Positions 1-13,900 of a stretch of 64,000 nt of DNA are shown here, in pieces (the stretch's first letter is position 1; the number at the start of each line of letters is the position of its first letter). Source of the stretch: Mesorhabditis belari. Lineage: Eukaryota > Nematoda > Chromadorea > Rhabditida > Rhabditidae. Both the position numbers and the translations under genes were made by a program. A model generated the notes under the pieces. That model had not been told where the DNA came from. It made no database searches and saw only the letters and a list, made by a program, of their open reading frames with translations. Location of the stretch: NCBI GenBank assembly GCA_958450365.1, contig CAUEEP010000740.1, positions 2,421,501 to 2,485,500 of the forward strand. The letters run 5' to 3'.

Positions 1-347
1 TAGGAGATGACGTGCTAAGGATTTGGCAAATGCATTCGAGCTTGAAATTATTTCTGTACTATTACGAGAGAGTTTTGGATTCACACGGATTACCTGTGTA
101 TTCATTCGTTTTTCTTGTCTCTTTTTTTTTTGTCTTGAAGAACAAATATAATTCGTGCATTGTCTCCTTCTTTTTTTCGGGGATTTCCCTTTTCCCTTTC
201 ACGAATCCGAGATCCACCTATTCTTCTCGTATCCCCATCCATACTCAACACAACGCCTTTTCTCTCTCAAATAGCTACTCGAATTTTTTCAATCTTCACC
301 AATTTATCCCTAAATTCTACTCATTTGCTCAACTTTGAGCCCTTTTT

Positions 348-537
348 CTAAAACGTGTTCACTTTCGAAAAGCTACCGTAACCCTGTCTTTAGTTTTTAT
401 TGAATCTATCTACTTTTACGTCTTTTTTTTTTGTTTCTTTGTCCATTAGAGAGATCAAAACTTGAGAAATCCGCTAGAGATAAGACAAGATTACGGTAGC
501 TTTCAAAAACTGAAACGTTTTAGAAAACACATTAAAC
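348..537. repeat. Palindromic MITE-like repeat, family A
   Basis: The left arm (ctaaaacgtgttcactttcg, then agctaccgtaaccctgtc) is mirrored by the right arm (gacaagattacggtagcttt, then acgttttagaaaac). Other copies with the same arms lie near 10.5, 15.0, 45.1 and 61.8 kb. The copies carry no coding sequence and fold into hairpins, which fits a non-autonomous DNA-transposon family. Confidence 0.75.
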
Positions 538-1317
538 GCATTCTATTTCTAACTTTATTGGCTTTATTGGCTTTCACAGTATTCTCTCACGATGCATAAA
601 TCTTTCAGGATGCGAATGAAGCGGTGAGTGGGGTTAGGGAAGAAAACTGGCTATAGAATGAATTTTGCAGGACTAGATCAATCAAACAATGTTATTTGAT
701 AGTAAAGCTGAAATTTTGATCTAGTTATCTAATGCTATTGCAGATCCAGAGCCAAAATTTGCTTTGGTCTAGAAGAGAATTCAGAGAAAGGTCATTCAGA
801 GAATAGCTTCTACTTAGATACTACGGTAGTTATCCAAACTATTGAATGGCTTCAGTTATCCATTTATAAGTCATCGGGGTTTTCTGTGAATTTCTTCACT
901 TTTTGAAACTTTCTTTTTCCAGTAACTTTCCGTTTGATTTGTAGCTGAGTTTGGTTGAGAGTTGAGGGAAATACCCAGGGCAACAAATCGGGCGGTGAGA
1001 ATGAGAGTGATTGAAAAAGAGGAAAGGAAGAATAGATGAAAAGAAACGGATCCTTATGTGCGGGAATTGCAAAGGGGGGAAAGGAAAAGGGTGAATTTTT
1101 CTCTAGAAGAAAGGGGAAAGGCAAGGCACACACACCGATAATTGAAATTGATCCCTTTTCGATGCTTTTTCTTCTTGTTGTGTATGGGTACTGAGGGGGA
1201 AATAAAGAGAAAAAGGAGAAAATCGAATAAATTGAAATGCACAGCCATGCAAGAAGACAGGACAAAGGCAAAGGTAAAGACAAAGACAAGTAGCTATGAA
1301 CGAGTGCGGAGATCGTG

Positions 1318-1372
1318 TAGGGACAGGGCCAGGGACAGGGCCAGGGCCGGGCCTAGGAACAGGGTAGGGTCC
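1318..1372 (+). repeat. Short G-rich tandem array
   Basis: About three to four copies of a 12-nt unit (agggacagggcc), decaying into related G-tracts. Several GGG runs lie close together on the + strand, so G-quadruplex formation is possible. Confidence 0.7.
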
Positions 1373-2698
1373 GCCTAATGGGTGTGGAAATGCGCCGGTC
1401 CCTGGCTGGCCCCCGGGGGAACCTTCTTTGCATTCACTTCCGCTTCACTTCCCCTTCTCACCTCATTTCTCATTCAATAAACACCAATATCTCTACAGTT
1501 CTACAGTGTATTGCTTCTCAAGTACTCTCTGTACTCCTAGTACTCGTGACTTTTGCTTTGCTGACTCAAAGTTACTATTCCTGGTACTCCTAAATGTGAT
1601 AGTACTCTTTTCAACCATAAACTTGGTTCAAATTGATTACAACAATATTCTACAGTATCCCAATTGATTATAATAATATTTTACAGTATTTGCAGCAAAG
1701 CTTTTCCCTGTGGATCACCCTTGGCAAGTAATTTATACAATTGCTGACCTAAAGTCTATTATTCTTAGTACTCTTTCCCAAAATAAAAAAACTGCGTCCT
1801 AGCTTACTACAAAACTACTCTACAGTACCCTGAACCCCTTACAACATTTTCCAATACAGCCTCAGCCAGTACCGTAACTAGTACTGTTCCCAAAGCCTAA
1901 CCATTCTCCTTGTATTACCTTGTAGTACTCGCGAGCAAATTCAATTCTTACAGTATAATTCCCGCTTCCCTTTCCTCAATCAACCGAAAATCACCATGTC
2001 GACCCCGGCTTTTCTATGATTGAAAAGAAGAAAAGCCCCCGAAGGCGTTCCCGCTTCTTTCTGTGGGTGACTTCAACAAAAAAAAACCTTTACCTACAAT
2101 TCTATTAAGTTAAGTACTATGTGTTGGTATTCTTTGCTCATTATTTTTTTTATTATTAGCGATTTTTCTTCAAATTAATTATTAACGAGTTTTCTTTCTT
2201 CAAAAAAATCGCTAAAATCGATCGCTAAAAATTGCTCAAAATTGGATCGCTAAAAATAAAGTCTAGTCGCTAAAAATAAACGTACTTTAGGTATTTTAAA
2301 ACAAATTTTTGTTCTGATATGTTGCAAATTCGCAAGTAAATTCTTAGAAGAGAAAGATAAAGAAATCTGAAACGAATTTTTCTCAAAATTTCCCGATACT
2401 CTGAGCTTTTTATTTTTTATCTTTTTCTATTTACATTAAAATAGATTTCTTTAGAAGAAACGGGTGAAATCTGTTCATTTTGACAACTTGCCTTCTTTCC
2501 TCTTAAAATCTCTCAAAACAAGCGCTTTTTTTAAAACACTTGAGAAGCATTTTATTGAAAAAAAAAGGGCTTTTCGATAAAACAAACCGTTTGTGTTTTG
2601 GTCGATTCACCGTTTCTGAAACGATCGATGAAGATAGCAACACATAGTACTCAACTAAATAGCCTCAAATTGAATTTAATGTGCACTGTTTTAGGCAA

Positions 2699-3871
2699 AT
2701 GTTTCGAAGTGGAGCCGAGTCTCGAACGGGCGCTAGTGCCGGTGCTTCTTCGGGGACAACCCAGGGGACATCGGGAGTTGCGAAAGGAGCCCCGGATCCT
2801 GTTGACGATTCGCCCGTGCACTGTCGAGTGCTCTTCGTTTATAATTCGCATAATGGTACGGTTGAGGAATCTAGTGCTAAATAACTTTAAAGTTTAGGTC
2901 TAAAGTTCAGAGTAGTCGTTTAAAGTGTCAAAGTGTAGCCTAAAAATTATTGCTAACTAGTTGTTTACTATTTTGCATATATTCTTGGGTAATCGAACGT
3001 GCTGATTTTGAATTTACAGTTAGTTTTGAGCTAGGCCAAAGCTCTGAACTGGTTTGGCCTAGTTCTGGCTGGCTCTGACTGGCTATCCAAATTCAGCCAA
3101 GACTCTGGACTGAACTAGCACTTAGATTAACCTGAATTGTTTGTTTTCTGATTTCCTGGAGCATCTTTGATGATATTCTTTTAGAATGGCCACTCGAGCG
3201 ACGTTTGGTGTGGAACGAGGTGTTGCCCGAGTTGCAGAATTACGCTTTTCACTGTGGGATCGATCTCGAAATGGCCGACACGCTCACCGATCAACAAAAG
3301 GTTTGAAGAAAACTGTTTTTTAAACAAGTTTGCAATTTGATAACAATTTGAATATGCAACTTGATGTATGTAGGTGGAAATCTCTAATAATTTTTAAAGT
3401 TATCAAATTTAGGTGACAGCTCAAGTGCACCGGAACACGTTGAGAGCCATGGAAGATCCGAATACGGTTGTTGTGGTGAGCAATTTTTTTTTGATTAAAA
3501 CAAAATCTAATATAACATTTATACATTTGATAGTTAGATAATTTTAAGTTAAAAATATTTAGTTGTTAATCGGTGACAAATATGGAGACGGTGGATTGCC
3601 GTTGGAGTTGCGAAAGGAGGAATTCGACGCGATTCGAGAGGCCGTTTTCGAGCACAATCAAGGTTTTTTTAAAATGTAAATCAAAATTAAAAAAGACTAA
3701 GAATTGATTTCAGATGTGAAATACCTGGAAAAGTATTATATTTTGGATCGAACGCGGAACCCGGAAGAGTATCGATTGAAAGCCGATCTCGATGATCCGA
3801 AAGTTGTCAAGAAATTGTTGGCATTGATGCAGAAAGGAGCGGAAACGGTTGGGAAGACGGTTCATAAATAA
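2699..3871 (+). CDS. NWD-family N-terminal (DUF4062-like) protein or first part of the NACHT-WD gene
   Basis: Five exons chain cleanly. The first starts MFRSGAESRTG, after a TTTTAG acceptor, and reaches CRVLFVYNSHN; later exons read EWPLERRLVWNEVLPEL, AFHCGIDLEMADTLTDQQK, LLIGDKYGDGGLPLELRKEE and VKYLEKYYILDRTRNPEEY. This order matches the N-terminal region in front of the NACHT domain of NWD1/NWD2-type proteins (the VALVGDQYG-like strand and following helices). An in-frame TAA at 3869, in a run with AATAAA-like words, ends the frame. Because a NACHT domain starts about 1.1 kb downstream on the same strand, this may be the 5' part of one gene whose linking splice I could not resolve, or a separate short gene. 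Family resemblance is clear; gene boundaries are not. Confidence 0.7.
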
Positions 3872-4052
3872 AATAAATAAAAAAACATTAGAAAGTTATA
3901 TGAATTTCGTTTTTAAAGCCCAAAACTATCTAATTATTCATTAGTTATTCATTTTTTTATGTTTAACTCTTCTAAAGTTTCATTGAACGTGTCTAAAACG
4001 TGTAAACTTTCAAAAGCTGCCTTAATCTTTCAATTTCTTTGTAAGCCCATGT

Positions 4053-4432
4053 GATGGGGGTGGGACAAACGCGACCTTTTTTTGCGCACCTGGACATTTG
4101 CGCACCTTTTTTTGCTGGAAAAGGCCTTAGAAAAGGTCGTAAAGCTTCAAAAATGTTTTCATAGAAGGGAATTGTATGCGTAGATTCCGAATTTCGACAA
4201 ATCAGACCTCGCTGACACGTCAAATTTGGGCTAAAAGGCAAAAACTACGCAAATTAACACTTTTCCGCAGTTTTTGTCTTTTAGCCCAATTTTGACGTGT
4301 CAGCAAGGTCTGATTTGTCGAAATTCGGAATCTACGCGTACGATTCCCTTTTATGGAAATATTTTCGAAGCTCTACGACCTTGCCTAAGGCCTTTTCCAA
4401 CAAAAAAGGTCGCATTTGTCCCATCCCCCCCT
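4053..4432. repeat. Large fold-back element, about 380 bp
   Basis: The left part (gatgggggtgggacaaacgc ... aattgtatgcgtagattccg) is repeated in reverse complement on the right (cggaatctacgcgtacgatt ... tttgtcccatccccccc). Arms are roughly 165-185 bp with a short AT-rich centre. It lies between the DUF4062-like exons and the NACHT exons and fits a non-autonomous transposon. Confidence 0.85.
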
Positions 4433-4822
4433 TGTCATTTATAAACACATACAGCATAGATTACGGTAGATTACAGATTACGGTAAGTCAGATATTCTTT
4501 AAAAAGCTTTAAAAGCAAAAAGCTTGATCGAGAACAGCTTCATTAGGTGTTTTTAGACCGTGTTTCGTCCAATACGATTGTTTCAATGAAAAAAAAGTCA
4601 AATTGGATCTTAGATATAGTTTTTTTTTAAATCTCTCTAAGCTCACTTTATTAAAACTTTCTTACAATAAATTTCAGGCTTTTCAAGAGGGTTCAATCAA
4701 TCAAATTGCCCCTCACCGTCAACAGCGCTTCTTCTGGTCTTTTCTTCATTCAATCCTCTACGAATCGAATCAAATCGATAAGCATCGAGTGTGCTATATT
4801 TTGAGAAAATTTGAAGGTACAT

Positions 4823-4907
4823 ATATATGTTGTGTCCGATTTAGATTTCCGTCCGATTTAGATTGAATCTAAATCGGACGGAAATCTAAATCGGACACAA
4901 CATATAC
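4823..4907. repeat. Near-perfect palindrome with repeated tccgattta words
   Basis: About 40-bp arms (atatgttgtgtccgatttag... and its complement) meet with almost no spacer. Each arm holds two copies of tccgatttagatt. The terminal repeats of the 1.35 kb element at 33325-34675 also hold paired tccgatttggatt words, so the two may be related. Confidence 0.85.
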
Positions 4908-4947
4908 ATATTTAACTTAAATTGAGAAATTACCATCAAAAACTTAG

Positions 4948-7900
4948 GAGCCGTTCAAGACAAAAACAACGAGCCGTGGGTGGATATTGATGAGGAATCC
5001 CTAAAAAAAGGTGCAAAGGATAAAAAATGATCTCTCGGCACAAGTCGATGCGGCTGCGGTAAGGAGAAAATTTTGAATTTAAAAGAGCAAATACAGGTAC
5101 TGGCCTTCACTTTGCAAGCGGATGGCGGCGAGGTGAAGAATTTCTTCTCCGGGAGAGACGCTGATAAATATAGGGACAATTTCTCGAGACAGGTAAGAAG
5201 TGAAGGAGTTGGCAGAAGAAAAGCAGATTTCCCGAGAGGGAATTGAACCCTCGACCTTTTGTTTTTGCTTTTCCTCTAATCACGGAGCTATCCGGTACCA
5301 TAACTTGCTAAGAGAAAGAGGAAAAGACAAGGGGAAAGAAGAGGCAAAAAAAACCAATTTTTCTAGACCAGGTTAGGTCTATTCCACAAAAAGTACTTGA
5401 GCAAAGCAGAAGTCAGACCTGGACTAAACCTCTGGCCTGTGCTGGTTTTGACTCACAAAAGTAGCTCAGAAGTTAGATCTGGATCTGACTTCTAGCTTGT
5501 CCTAAATACATCCGGTTTGAACTAGCCTTTTAGCATCTTTAGTAATCCGATCGAATTGTTAGCAATCTTTTCCAAATCCCAAGCTTTTTTCAAAAAAGGC
5601 TTCTTAGCTCTGATACAGATAAGACTCGCTATCGACGAGTTTAGATAAAATTAAACTATCAAAATAAACGAGATAACTAGATAAGAGTCATTTAACTCAA
5701 TCCTATCTCATTAAGCTATAATACACAACTTTTATTCATAAATTCAGAGTCAGCAAGTGGCTTTGTCATGACTAAATAGTCTATCTACTTTGTACTAAAC
5801 AAACTTTCTAGATTATACAATAAGCAAACTCGTTTCAGTTACTCGAAAGACTAAAGCAATGCGTGATGAAATTCGCGCCCACTCGTCTCCCATCGTCTTC
5901 CCTTCTTTCAATAGCCATTTACGAGAATTTCACTCACATTCGTCATTTGAGAGACCGTTTGAAAAGACAATGGCAACCAAGGAAAAGTATTGATGCAAAG
6001 ATTGAAGAACTCACAAAAGATGTAGGAAACTTTTAGAGAATAGTTATGCTTACATTTATTCAGATGTTGCCCGGCGCTTACATGATTCAAGGACCGGAGA
6101 TGTGCGGGAAAACGCAAACACTTTTGCGGATATTTGAGCTGACTGAGGATAAAACCGCATATCGAATAGTGCTCTTTACAGGTGGTGATTTCATTTTTTT
6201 TTTTGAAGGTAAACTGTTGGCGCTGATTTTTGAGATTAAACCTATTTCTTAAACAACCTGGCAAAAAAAATGTCTTAAAAGTATCGAAGTATCGAAAACT
6301 TATCCCAGGTCTCACTTATTCCTCAACATTCGCTCACGAGCTCTGGCGAACGGTGTGCATTCTGTTGTGCAATCTCTCCGGCAAAGATCCAAAGCCGTTG
6401 TTCTCGGTTTTCAAGTGAAATTATCATTCTAAAAACAATTTCTACAATCCTCGAATTCTAGATTCTCCGATCTTATCACCCAATTACATTCTCTTTTGGA
6501 GAAACTGGATCGTCCTCTCTTTCTTTTCATTGACGATGTGCATCAGATCAAATTTGGCCGCTTACTTTCCGTGATGGATCGACGACCGAAAAGTGTACGA
6601 TTATCTATAGCTGTCAAAAATGATTTTATTGATTAAAATAGAATTTCGGAAAAGCAAGAGACAAGACGCTCAAGTCAGAGCGATCATCACACTGTTCTCT
6701 CAGTTTAGCTGCTTGTTTAACCAAACAAAAACCCTTAGATCTAATAAAATAAACATTTCCAATCAATTGCCCGACCCTGAAAGCCCCCCGGGCACCAATT
6801 TACAGTTGAATATCTTCTTTGGGAACAATTTTTACCTTAAATTCGTCTATAATTTCTCCACAAAATCTCTCAAATTTTCAGGCTCCATCGAATCTCGTGT
6901 TGTTTATGACGGCGTCAAACGTTGGCACTGTGTAAGTTCTAAATTCTAATGTTAGTTTTTTTTTTGAATAGTTTTGTGTTTTTGTATTAGACGAATCAGT
7001 ATCTAAACTATTACAAAGTTAGGCGACTTATCAATGACAACTTTTCTAGAACTTTTCTTTATCAATGACAACTTTTCTAGAACACCAGTCTTTCTCACTT
7101 CACAAACCGTCAACCTCGATCCACCAACTGAAGGTAAGTAGAGAAATAAAGACAAAATAAATAGCCAAATAAATATTCAGGAGAAATCACGGATATCGTG
7201 AAGAAAAGACTAACGACGAATAGTCGAAAGTTGTCGACGGATCAATTGGGAACAATTAAACAATATGTACATTTTTGAAAAATGAAAATTAATTGCTCAA
7301 CTTTCAGTTAACTGGTGGCGAGAAGAATGTAACTGTTGGATTGATGTTAGTTGAGGAGATTCTATTGAGAGGAAATGGTGTGATGAAAGGAGGGATTGAG
7401 GGAAGGTTGGAAAGGATCGAGGGAGAGCTGGGAGCCGCGCCGGTGAGTGAACAAAGATCACCAAAATTTATTGCTTAAATCAAATTGATGTCAATCAAAA
7501 TCTCGACAAAAGTTCAGCTAACAAATTCGTTGATTCCAAGAGCAAGAAAAGCTTCAAAAACTTCAAAAACCCAAATTCAGCTCATTTTCTTGGCTAGGTT
7601 GACCATAATTTTGGAAAAATTTCAAAAAAATCTATGTATAATTGATATTTGGCTTGGCCCCAAAGGAAATTTTGATATTTTGCTTGATCTTGGTCTGGAA
7701 ATTTTGGTTTTGAGCTAGAATACGATATTTTACAAGATCTTTTCAAGTATTACGATCTCGAGATTGTTTTCCTCTAAAAAACAAATCATTATTCTAATCA
7801 AAGTAACAAAAAGCTTGCATTCAGGTGACTTGTGTTTGCCGTTATCTATCGGTTTCATCGCATGGCTTGACTCGATTAGAGCTCCAAGATGTCCTCTCAG

Positions 7901-10900
7901 CCAATCGCTCCCTTTTACAAACAATCGGCTCACCCGTTTCTTTCCCTCCATTTCTCCTCGACAGTATTCTCGAAGCACTTGGTATATTTTGCGAAACATT
8001 TACCTTATTCTACAGTACTGGACAATGAAATATGATATTTGAAAAACGATCGTCACTTTCGCGCCTCTTTAACTCCCTTGTCTTTGAGTTTAAACTATTA
8101 GTGTTATACATTTTCTGAAAGCTCTTTTCAAGGGCTACACAATGGTAATATTTATAATACGTTAATATTTAGAAATACGGTAAAGACAAGGGAGTTACAG
8201 ACGTGTGAAAGTGACGATCTTTTTTCAAATATGATATTTCATTGTACAGTAGTGTATATTTAATCAGCTATATCAGTTACCGTATTCTCTATTTCAGGCA
8301 GTCTACTCTCAACAATATATATAAACGGTCGGATCATCTATCATTTTAGCCATAGCTCGATTTGGAATGTGGTCAGGCATCGGTTTGGAAAAGTGAAAAG
8401 GTGATGGAAAAATGAGAGAGATTTCAGTTATCTCACAGCCTCTACAGAATTGAAAGCAGCGCATGGGGATTTAGCGGACATTTTTGCCGATTTGTTGACA
8501 GAAATCGATGGGATCAGTCCGAGGTTAGACTTATCGGCTCAACGGGTACTGTAAAATCTAATAATATCTATTCTATAGTATACCGGAATAAAACTATTCA
8601 GCAAAGTCTGAAGAGCTTTTAGTTTTTTCGAAGAATTCGAAGAAGTGGTGAATATTTTTAGAGCATCAACAAGAATTGAGGTTTCCAAAAGATACTATAA
8701 AGTCTAACAATAAATTTTCTTCGCACTACAGTATGTTAGAAATGAAATATTCAATATAAAGTTGGAAAATTGAAGGATTTGAAAGTTTTTCAGTCTTGTA
8801 CGTTGGATACTTTTTGTTTGTGTAGTGGAATTGGACTAGGATTGGACGCCTAAATGAACTAGGATTGGATGCCTCTTCAATGGGTCATTCAAATCTATTT
8901 ATAAATATGAGCTGAAACCTAAAATAAATCAATCACATTTTGATAAGTTATCAAGAAAGTTAATCAAGAAAGCTGATTTAAGACTGAATAGTCCTTTTCT
9001 CAAAACTCAATTCTCCAGAGCGGCTCTCCAATACCAAGTTTTCCCTCAATTGCTTAAACGGGACAACGGATCGATCAATATGAGAAAAGTGCGAAATCTT
9101 TGGTACCATTTATTGCACACAGGTTTGACATTAGTAAATCAATTGAGTTACTATTCTATCCAGGAAATATGGACGCATTGAAAGAGTTGGCTTTGTGTCA
9201 ATTCGATTACCTCGATGCAACCGTTCGTTCTTGTGGCATCTCCCATTTACTCACAATGTACGAGGAATGCGTTCTACAAGTGCTACATCATGATATTCAG
9301 GTGAGTTGAGAGAAAATATATGCAAATAGAATTATATGCTAATTTTGTTTAGGTTCTTTGCGAGCAAGTTCTTTTACCAGCGCTTGAGACTGTGGTGAAA
9401 GATAATGAGCAATTGGCGGCTGAGGTCATCGGACGACTCAGATATACGAGAGGTGATTGAATTGAACAAAGGCAATTACCCAATTACTATACTTTTTTCT
9501 ATTAGAGCCTTGAAGCAAATCCCCGAAGGGAACCCAGGTATCAAGGGCAATCAGGGATTCTTCTTATAGTTTTATTAAGCTAATTCGGAAATATTTTCCT
9601 TTATAATTCAATGAGTTTTAGACTTTTTTAGCTTTTTATTTAAAAAGGTCTGAACGAAAGCTGAAATCAGTGATCTGAACAAAAACTATTGATACCATTA
9701 ATGAATAATAAGCTAATTCTAAACTTGTTTCTCCACTTTCCAGCCGAGAACTCGCATTTCTTGAACACAATGGTAGAACAAGCGATGGCTTGGGTTGACA
9801 CCTATTCAAAGCAACCCCTTCTCGTGCCACTCACCTGTTGGATTCCGCCACCACAAATGAAACAAGTTCTCTCGTTTCGACTAAAGGTAGTCAGGGATTT
9901 CTTTCTTTTACAAAATGATCGAAGGATTGGAAATCGGCTGTGACACTAGCTACTCCCACCGAGAATCACCAGCACTTGCTGACCACCGGGAATTTGAGCC
10001 AACCCGGACTCATCTACATGTACCACATCGCATCACAGATTCTCATTACGACTTTTAAAGGTAGTTTTTAAGCTAAAATCTAATTCCTGGAATATAGATT
10101 TAAAGATGGAGTTTCTTTTTGAATTATTAATTGAAAATCTAGGCCATACAGCGACGGTGACTTCATTGACGACGAGTCGAGACGGGATCTTCTTCGTCAG
10201 CACTTCTCATGACAAAACTGTCAGACAATGGAGTTTTGCGAATGTGAATCGAAAATTCAATTCAAAATCAAAAACAAATATTTTAGGGTGAATGCTCGAG
10301 AGTGATGAAACATCATACGGCGAAAGTGATGTGCTCGATTTTGAGCAGTGATGATAAGCTGCTGATCACCGGGTCGGCGGACAGCTCGGCTAAGGTTTGG
10401 AATGGCTGCCTTTCAAGTTGGAAATGCTAAAAAAAACGTAGCCAAGCTACTGTATGATTTCTTGTCAAATTATTTCTTTTTCTAAAACGTGTCAACTTTC
10501 GAAAGCTATCGTAATCCTGCCTCTAGTTTATCTAATCTATCGACTCTTTTGATGTGGATTTACCAAGGATGCCAAAAAATACCAAAAATTGATAGATTTG
10601 ATAAAACTAGAAAAGCTTACGGTCGTTTTAGAAAGCGCATCGCTTGAGAGGAATACACCGCTAGTACGGTAATTTACTGTGTACATTATAAGTATCATAT
10701 TTATTCTGATACGTTATAAGTATCATATTTATTCGATTTTGAGAGGTTGAAAAATAGAAGACCATGGTCTTCTATTTTTCAACCTCCCAAAATCGCCCGA
10801 AAAAGTAGATCCCGCAAATGAATCAAAAATTTTAAAATTGTTAAAGACTATTTTAAACGATAGCCCTTGGCCCAAAAAAATGCCAAAAACTTGTTTAAAA

Positions 10901-13900
10901 GTGAAATTATTTTCTTAACTGAACCCCATAGAAAATCTCCCAAAAAAATTATTTTATAATTTTCTTCTCAAAAATTACGTTTCCAATTTCACTGCCGAAG
11001 CTAAAATACATCTATCTGAAGCCATATCTATAACTTTAGCTAAAAAGAAATTCTGAAAAGTCCCGATTTTGAGGAGTCTTCTATTAGGATACATACGGTA
11101 CATATGGTATCTTTTATACCTTCAAAGGGCCTTTGTATCAATATTTATAGATAATTTGAGTAGAGTATCAATGAATGAAAGATTTGTAAATAGATCATTT
11201 GTTTAGGTGATCCTTGTCGAGAGTGGTGAAGTGGTGAGAAGCTTCGGGGAACACACAGGCAGTGTCGTCTCTCTACAATTGACAAGCAATGATCAACTAC
11301 TGATAACTGGTACTAGAAGCTAGAATTTGTATACGAAAATACATTTAGGATCGGGTGATTTCGTGGTCCAAGTGTGGGATATGCATTCGGGGAGGCTCGT
11401 CAACAGAATGGGCGGATTGATGGCACCGGTCACTTGTATTGCTATCACGAGGTACTGTAGCCAGATAAGGTTTTTGTTAATTAGAATCCACTGATTAGCT
11501 GAATATCCCAAAATTTATTGGCTTTTTAAGTTTCTACGATAGTTCTTATTTTTCTATCCGTAAGCAAGTCAAAAGTACATCCCTTTTCTTAGTACTTGCT
11601 TGCCGTACTTTGTACTGAACTGTACTTTTTAGTATAGTGCTTTAGCGTTGTGAAAAGAGCAAGCCTTTAAAAACCTAAACTTTCTTCAGCAATGACGCTT
11701 TTGTGGCAGTGGCTTGTGAGGATGAGACGTTGAGGATATTCGGTACAGTGAACTGTCAAGAATTGCACGAGCTGAGCGGACATGAAAGCAAGGTGAGCGA
11801 GATCATCTCTATTCATCAATCAATCATTTAGGTAAACGCTCTAGCCTGTGCCAATGACGATTGTCAACTGTATGCAGCCACAAAATCAAAGATCTATTGC
11901 TATGATTTGCACACGGGACAGGTGGAGAGAAATGGAAAGAGTTTTATAAAGAATGAGTTCAGATTGTGGAAATAATGGATTGTGAGGAGAAGTCGCCGGT
12001 CACTTCACTCAAAGTAAGTTGACTGTTAGTTTCTCAAATCTTTTTATAAACTTTTACAGTAATCCACAGGGTTGGGTAAAATTATCCGGACAACTTTTTG
12101 GAAAACTAGTTGTCGCACACTTAAATCATTTCAAAGTGTCAAGTTTTATATAGAAAATTGTAGCCCTTAATCTTGGCTACATTTATCTACTAAAAACTAT
12201 CCAATCGGATTATTTCTGTAGAAAATCGTCAAAAATGGTAGCTCGCCGGATAGGGATCGACTAGCGCTCATTCATGGACTTTTTAAATGAGTTGTATAAA
12301 TCCGATTGGGAAGTTTTTAGTAGATAAATGTAGCCAAGATTAAGGGCTACAATTTTCTATATAAAACTTGACATTTTGAAATCAATGAAGCATGAGACAA
12401 CTACTTTTCCAAAAAGTTGTCCGGATAATTTTGCCCAACCCTGTAGATAATTTCAAAATAGAACAAAACCTTTAATTTTTAAGTCAAAAAAGTTGTCTAG
12501 AATTCTATGATACCATGAGCTATGATACTATACTAGAATTCTATGATTCTATGATAATTGAACTCGTGAAATTCAGTTTCTCTTTCATTCTCTATCATTT
12601 TCTTTCACAGAAATAGATAAACTGCCTAATTTGCATTTTGTAAATTGATCTGTAGAATAATCATTTACGATTACGATCTGTATTGGATTACTTGCAAAAA
12701 AAAAAACTTTTTGAATGAAGATCTTGAGAGTTGTGGTGAGAAATGAACTCTTTAAGAAGTAAATATTCATTTAATTATCAAAATCATTCATTTGTATCAA
12801 CCGATGGCATTTCAGATCACATCGGACAACTATTTCCTGATCTCCGGTTGCGGGTGTGCTATTTCGGTGTGGAATGTTCGAGAAAGAATCCATGATAGTG
12901 TCGATGCTCTACAAGCAGATGAAGAGGGTTTTGTGACAGCGATTGCGATGAGTAATGATGAAAAGGTCACAATTTGAGGGGCTATTTGAGGGAGATCTGT
13001 AATTTTACTCTTGCAACCGAAAGATTTCAGATCGCCGCATGTGGAACGCATAATGGAATCGTGGCTCTATGGGATTTGGATATTTGCCAGTGCATTACAA
13101 CTGTTCGTTTTTTGGCGATCTCTTGAAATAGAAAGCTTTACAGGTTGTTCAAAACAAGAATGTCTCAATTTCGGCCATTGCTTTCACTATCGATTCTTCA
13201 TGTCTACTGTCAGCTAATAAGGTAGGTTCAGCTCGAATTTCTGCGTTTTCAAAATCCTTTCATAATCCTTAAATTTTATTCAAACTTTATCCTGATAGTT
13301 TTATTGTTCTTCGCCACGTAAGATCAAATTTCAAAAACTAGGGCAAGATTACAGTTTTGTAATCTTTACAGAAAAGGATACGTTTTGAAAAACGAAGAAG
13401 AACAAACTCTATTTTAATCTCTAAAGATTTCCTTTAGGATGGCCACATTTTGGTGCTTGACTCGGCTCATGGGAATGTGTTGAGAAATTGCAATGTAAGT
13501 AAAAGCTCAGCAAACGGATTGGATTAAATAGAAGAGTTTAGTATCATCAAACAGAAGTGATCTCGATTTGTTGTTTGGAGAATGGACGAGCGGTCACGTG
13601 TGATAAGTCGGGATTGCTTAAGGTTTGCATTTTCACAACACTCAAACAAGTAAAACTAGATTTAACTAGGGTTTGGATTTGGGGATTTTAAAAGTCACCA
13701 GGTTACAGTAACTTTCTTCTAGCACTTTTTAGAATACGTAGTCTATTTAACTTGACCATAAATCCCTTTCCAGATGTGGGACGTGTTTGCTGATGAGGGT
13801 GAAAGTGAAGAACTATCAGCAAATGGTGTACTTCCGCCAATCTACGTGCCCCCTTCAGGAAGGATAATGATTGGACATGTGCCGAACACGAAAAAAGAGT

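Larger units (their letters stand above)
1..2698. other. Gene-poor left edge
   Basis: I find no convincing exon chain here. Open frames on both strands are low-complexity (Ser/Phe/Leu-rich or Lys/Arg-rich) and follow purine/pyrimidine-skewed DNA. The stretch holds one copy of the dispersed palindromic repeat (348-537), a short G-rich tandem array (1318-1372) and AT-rich DNA with repeated 'cgctaaaaat' words near 2210-2280. It probably includes the upstream region of the gene that starts at 2699. Confidence 0.5.

Noticed and set aside
864..1289. Minus-strand open frame rich in Ser/Pro/Phe
   Set aside because: Low-complexity translation of purine-rich DNA, with a competing frame on the + strand; no splice sites or motifs.
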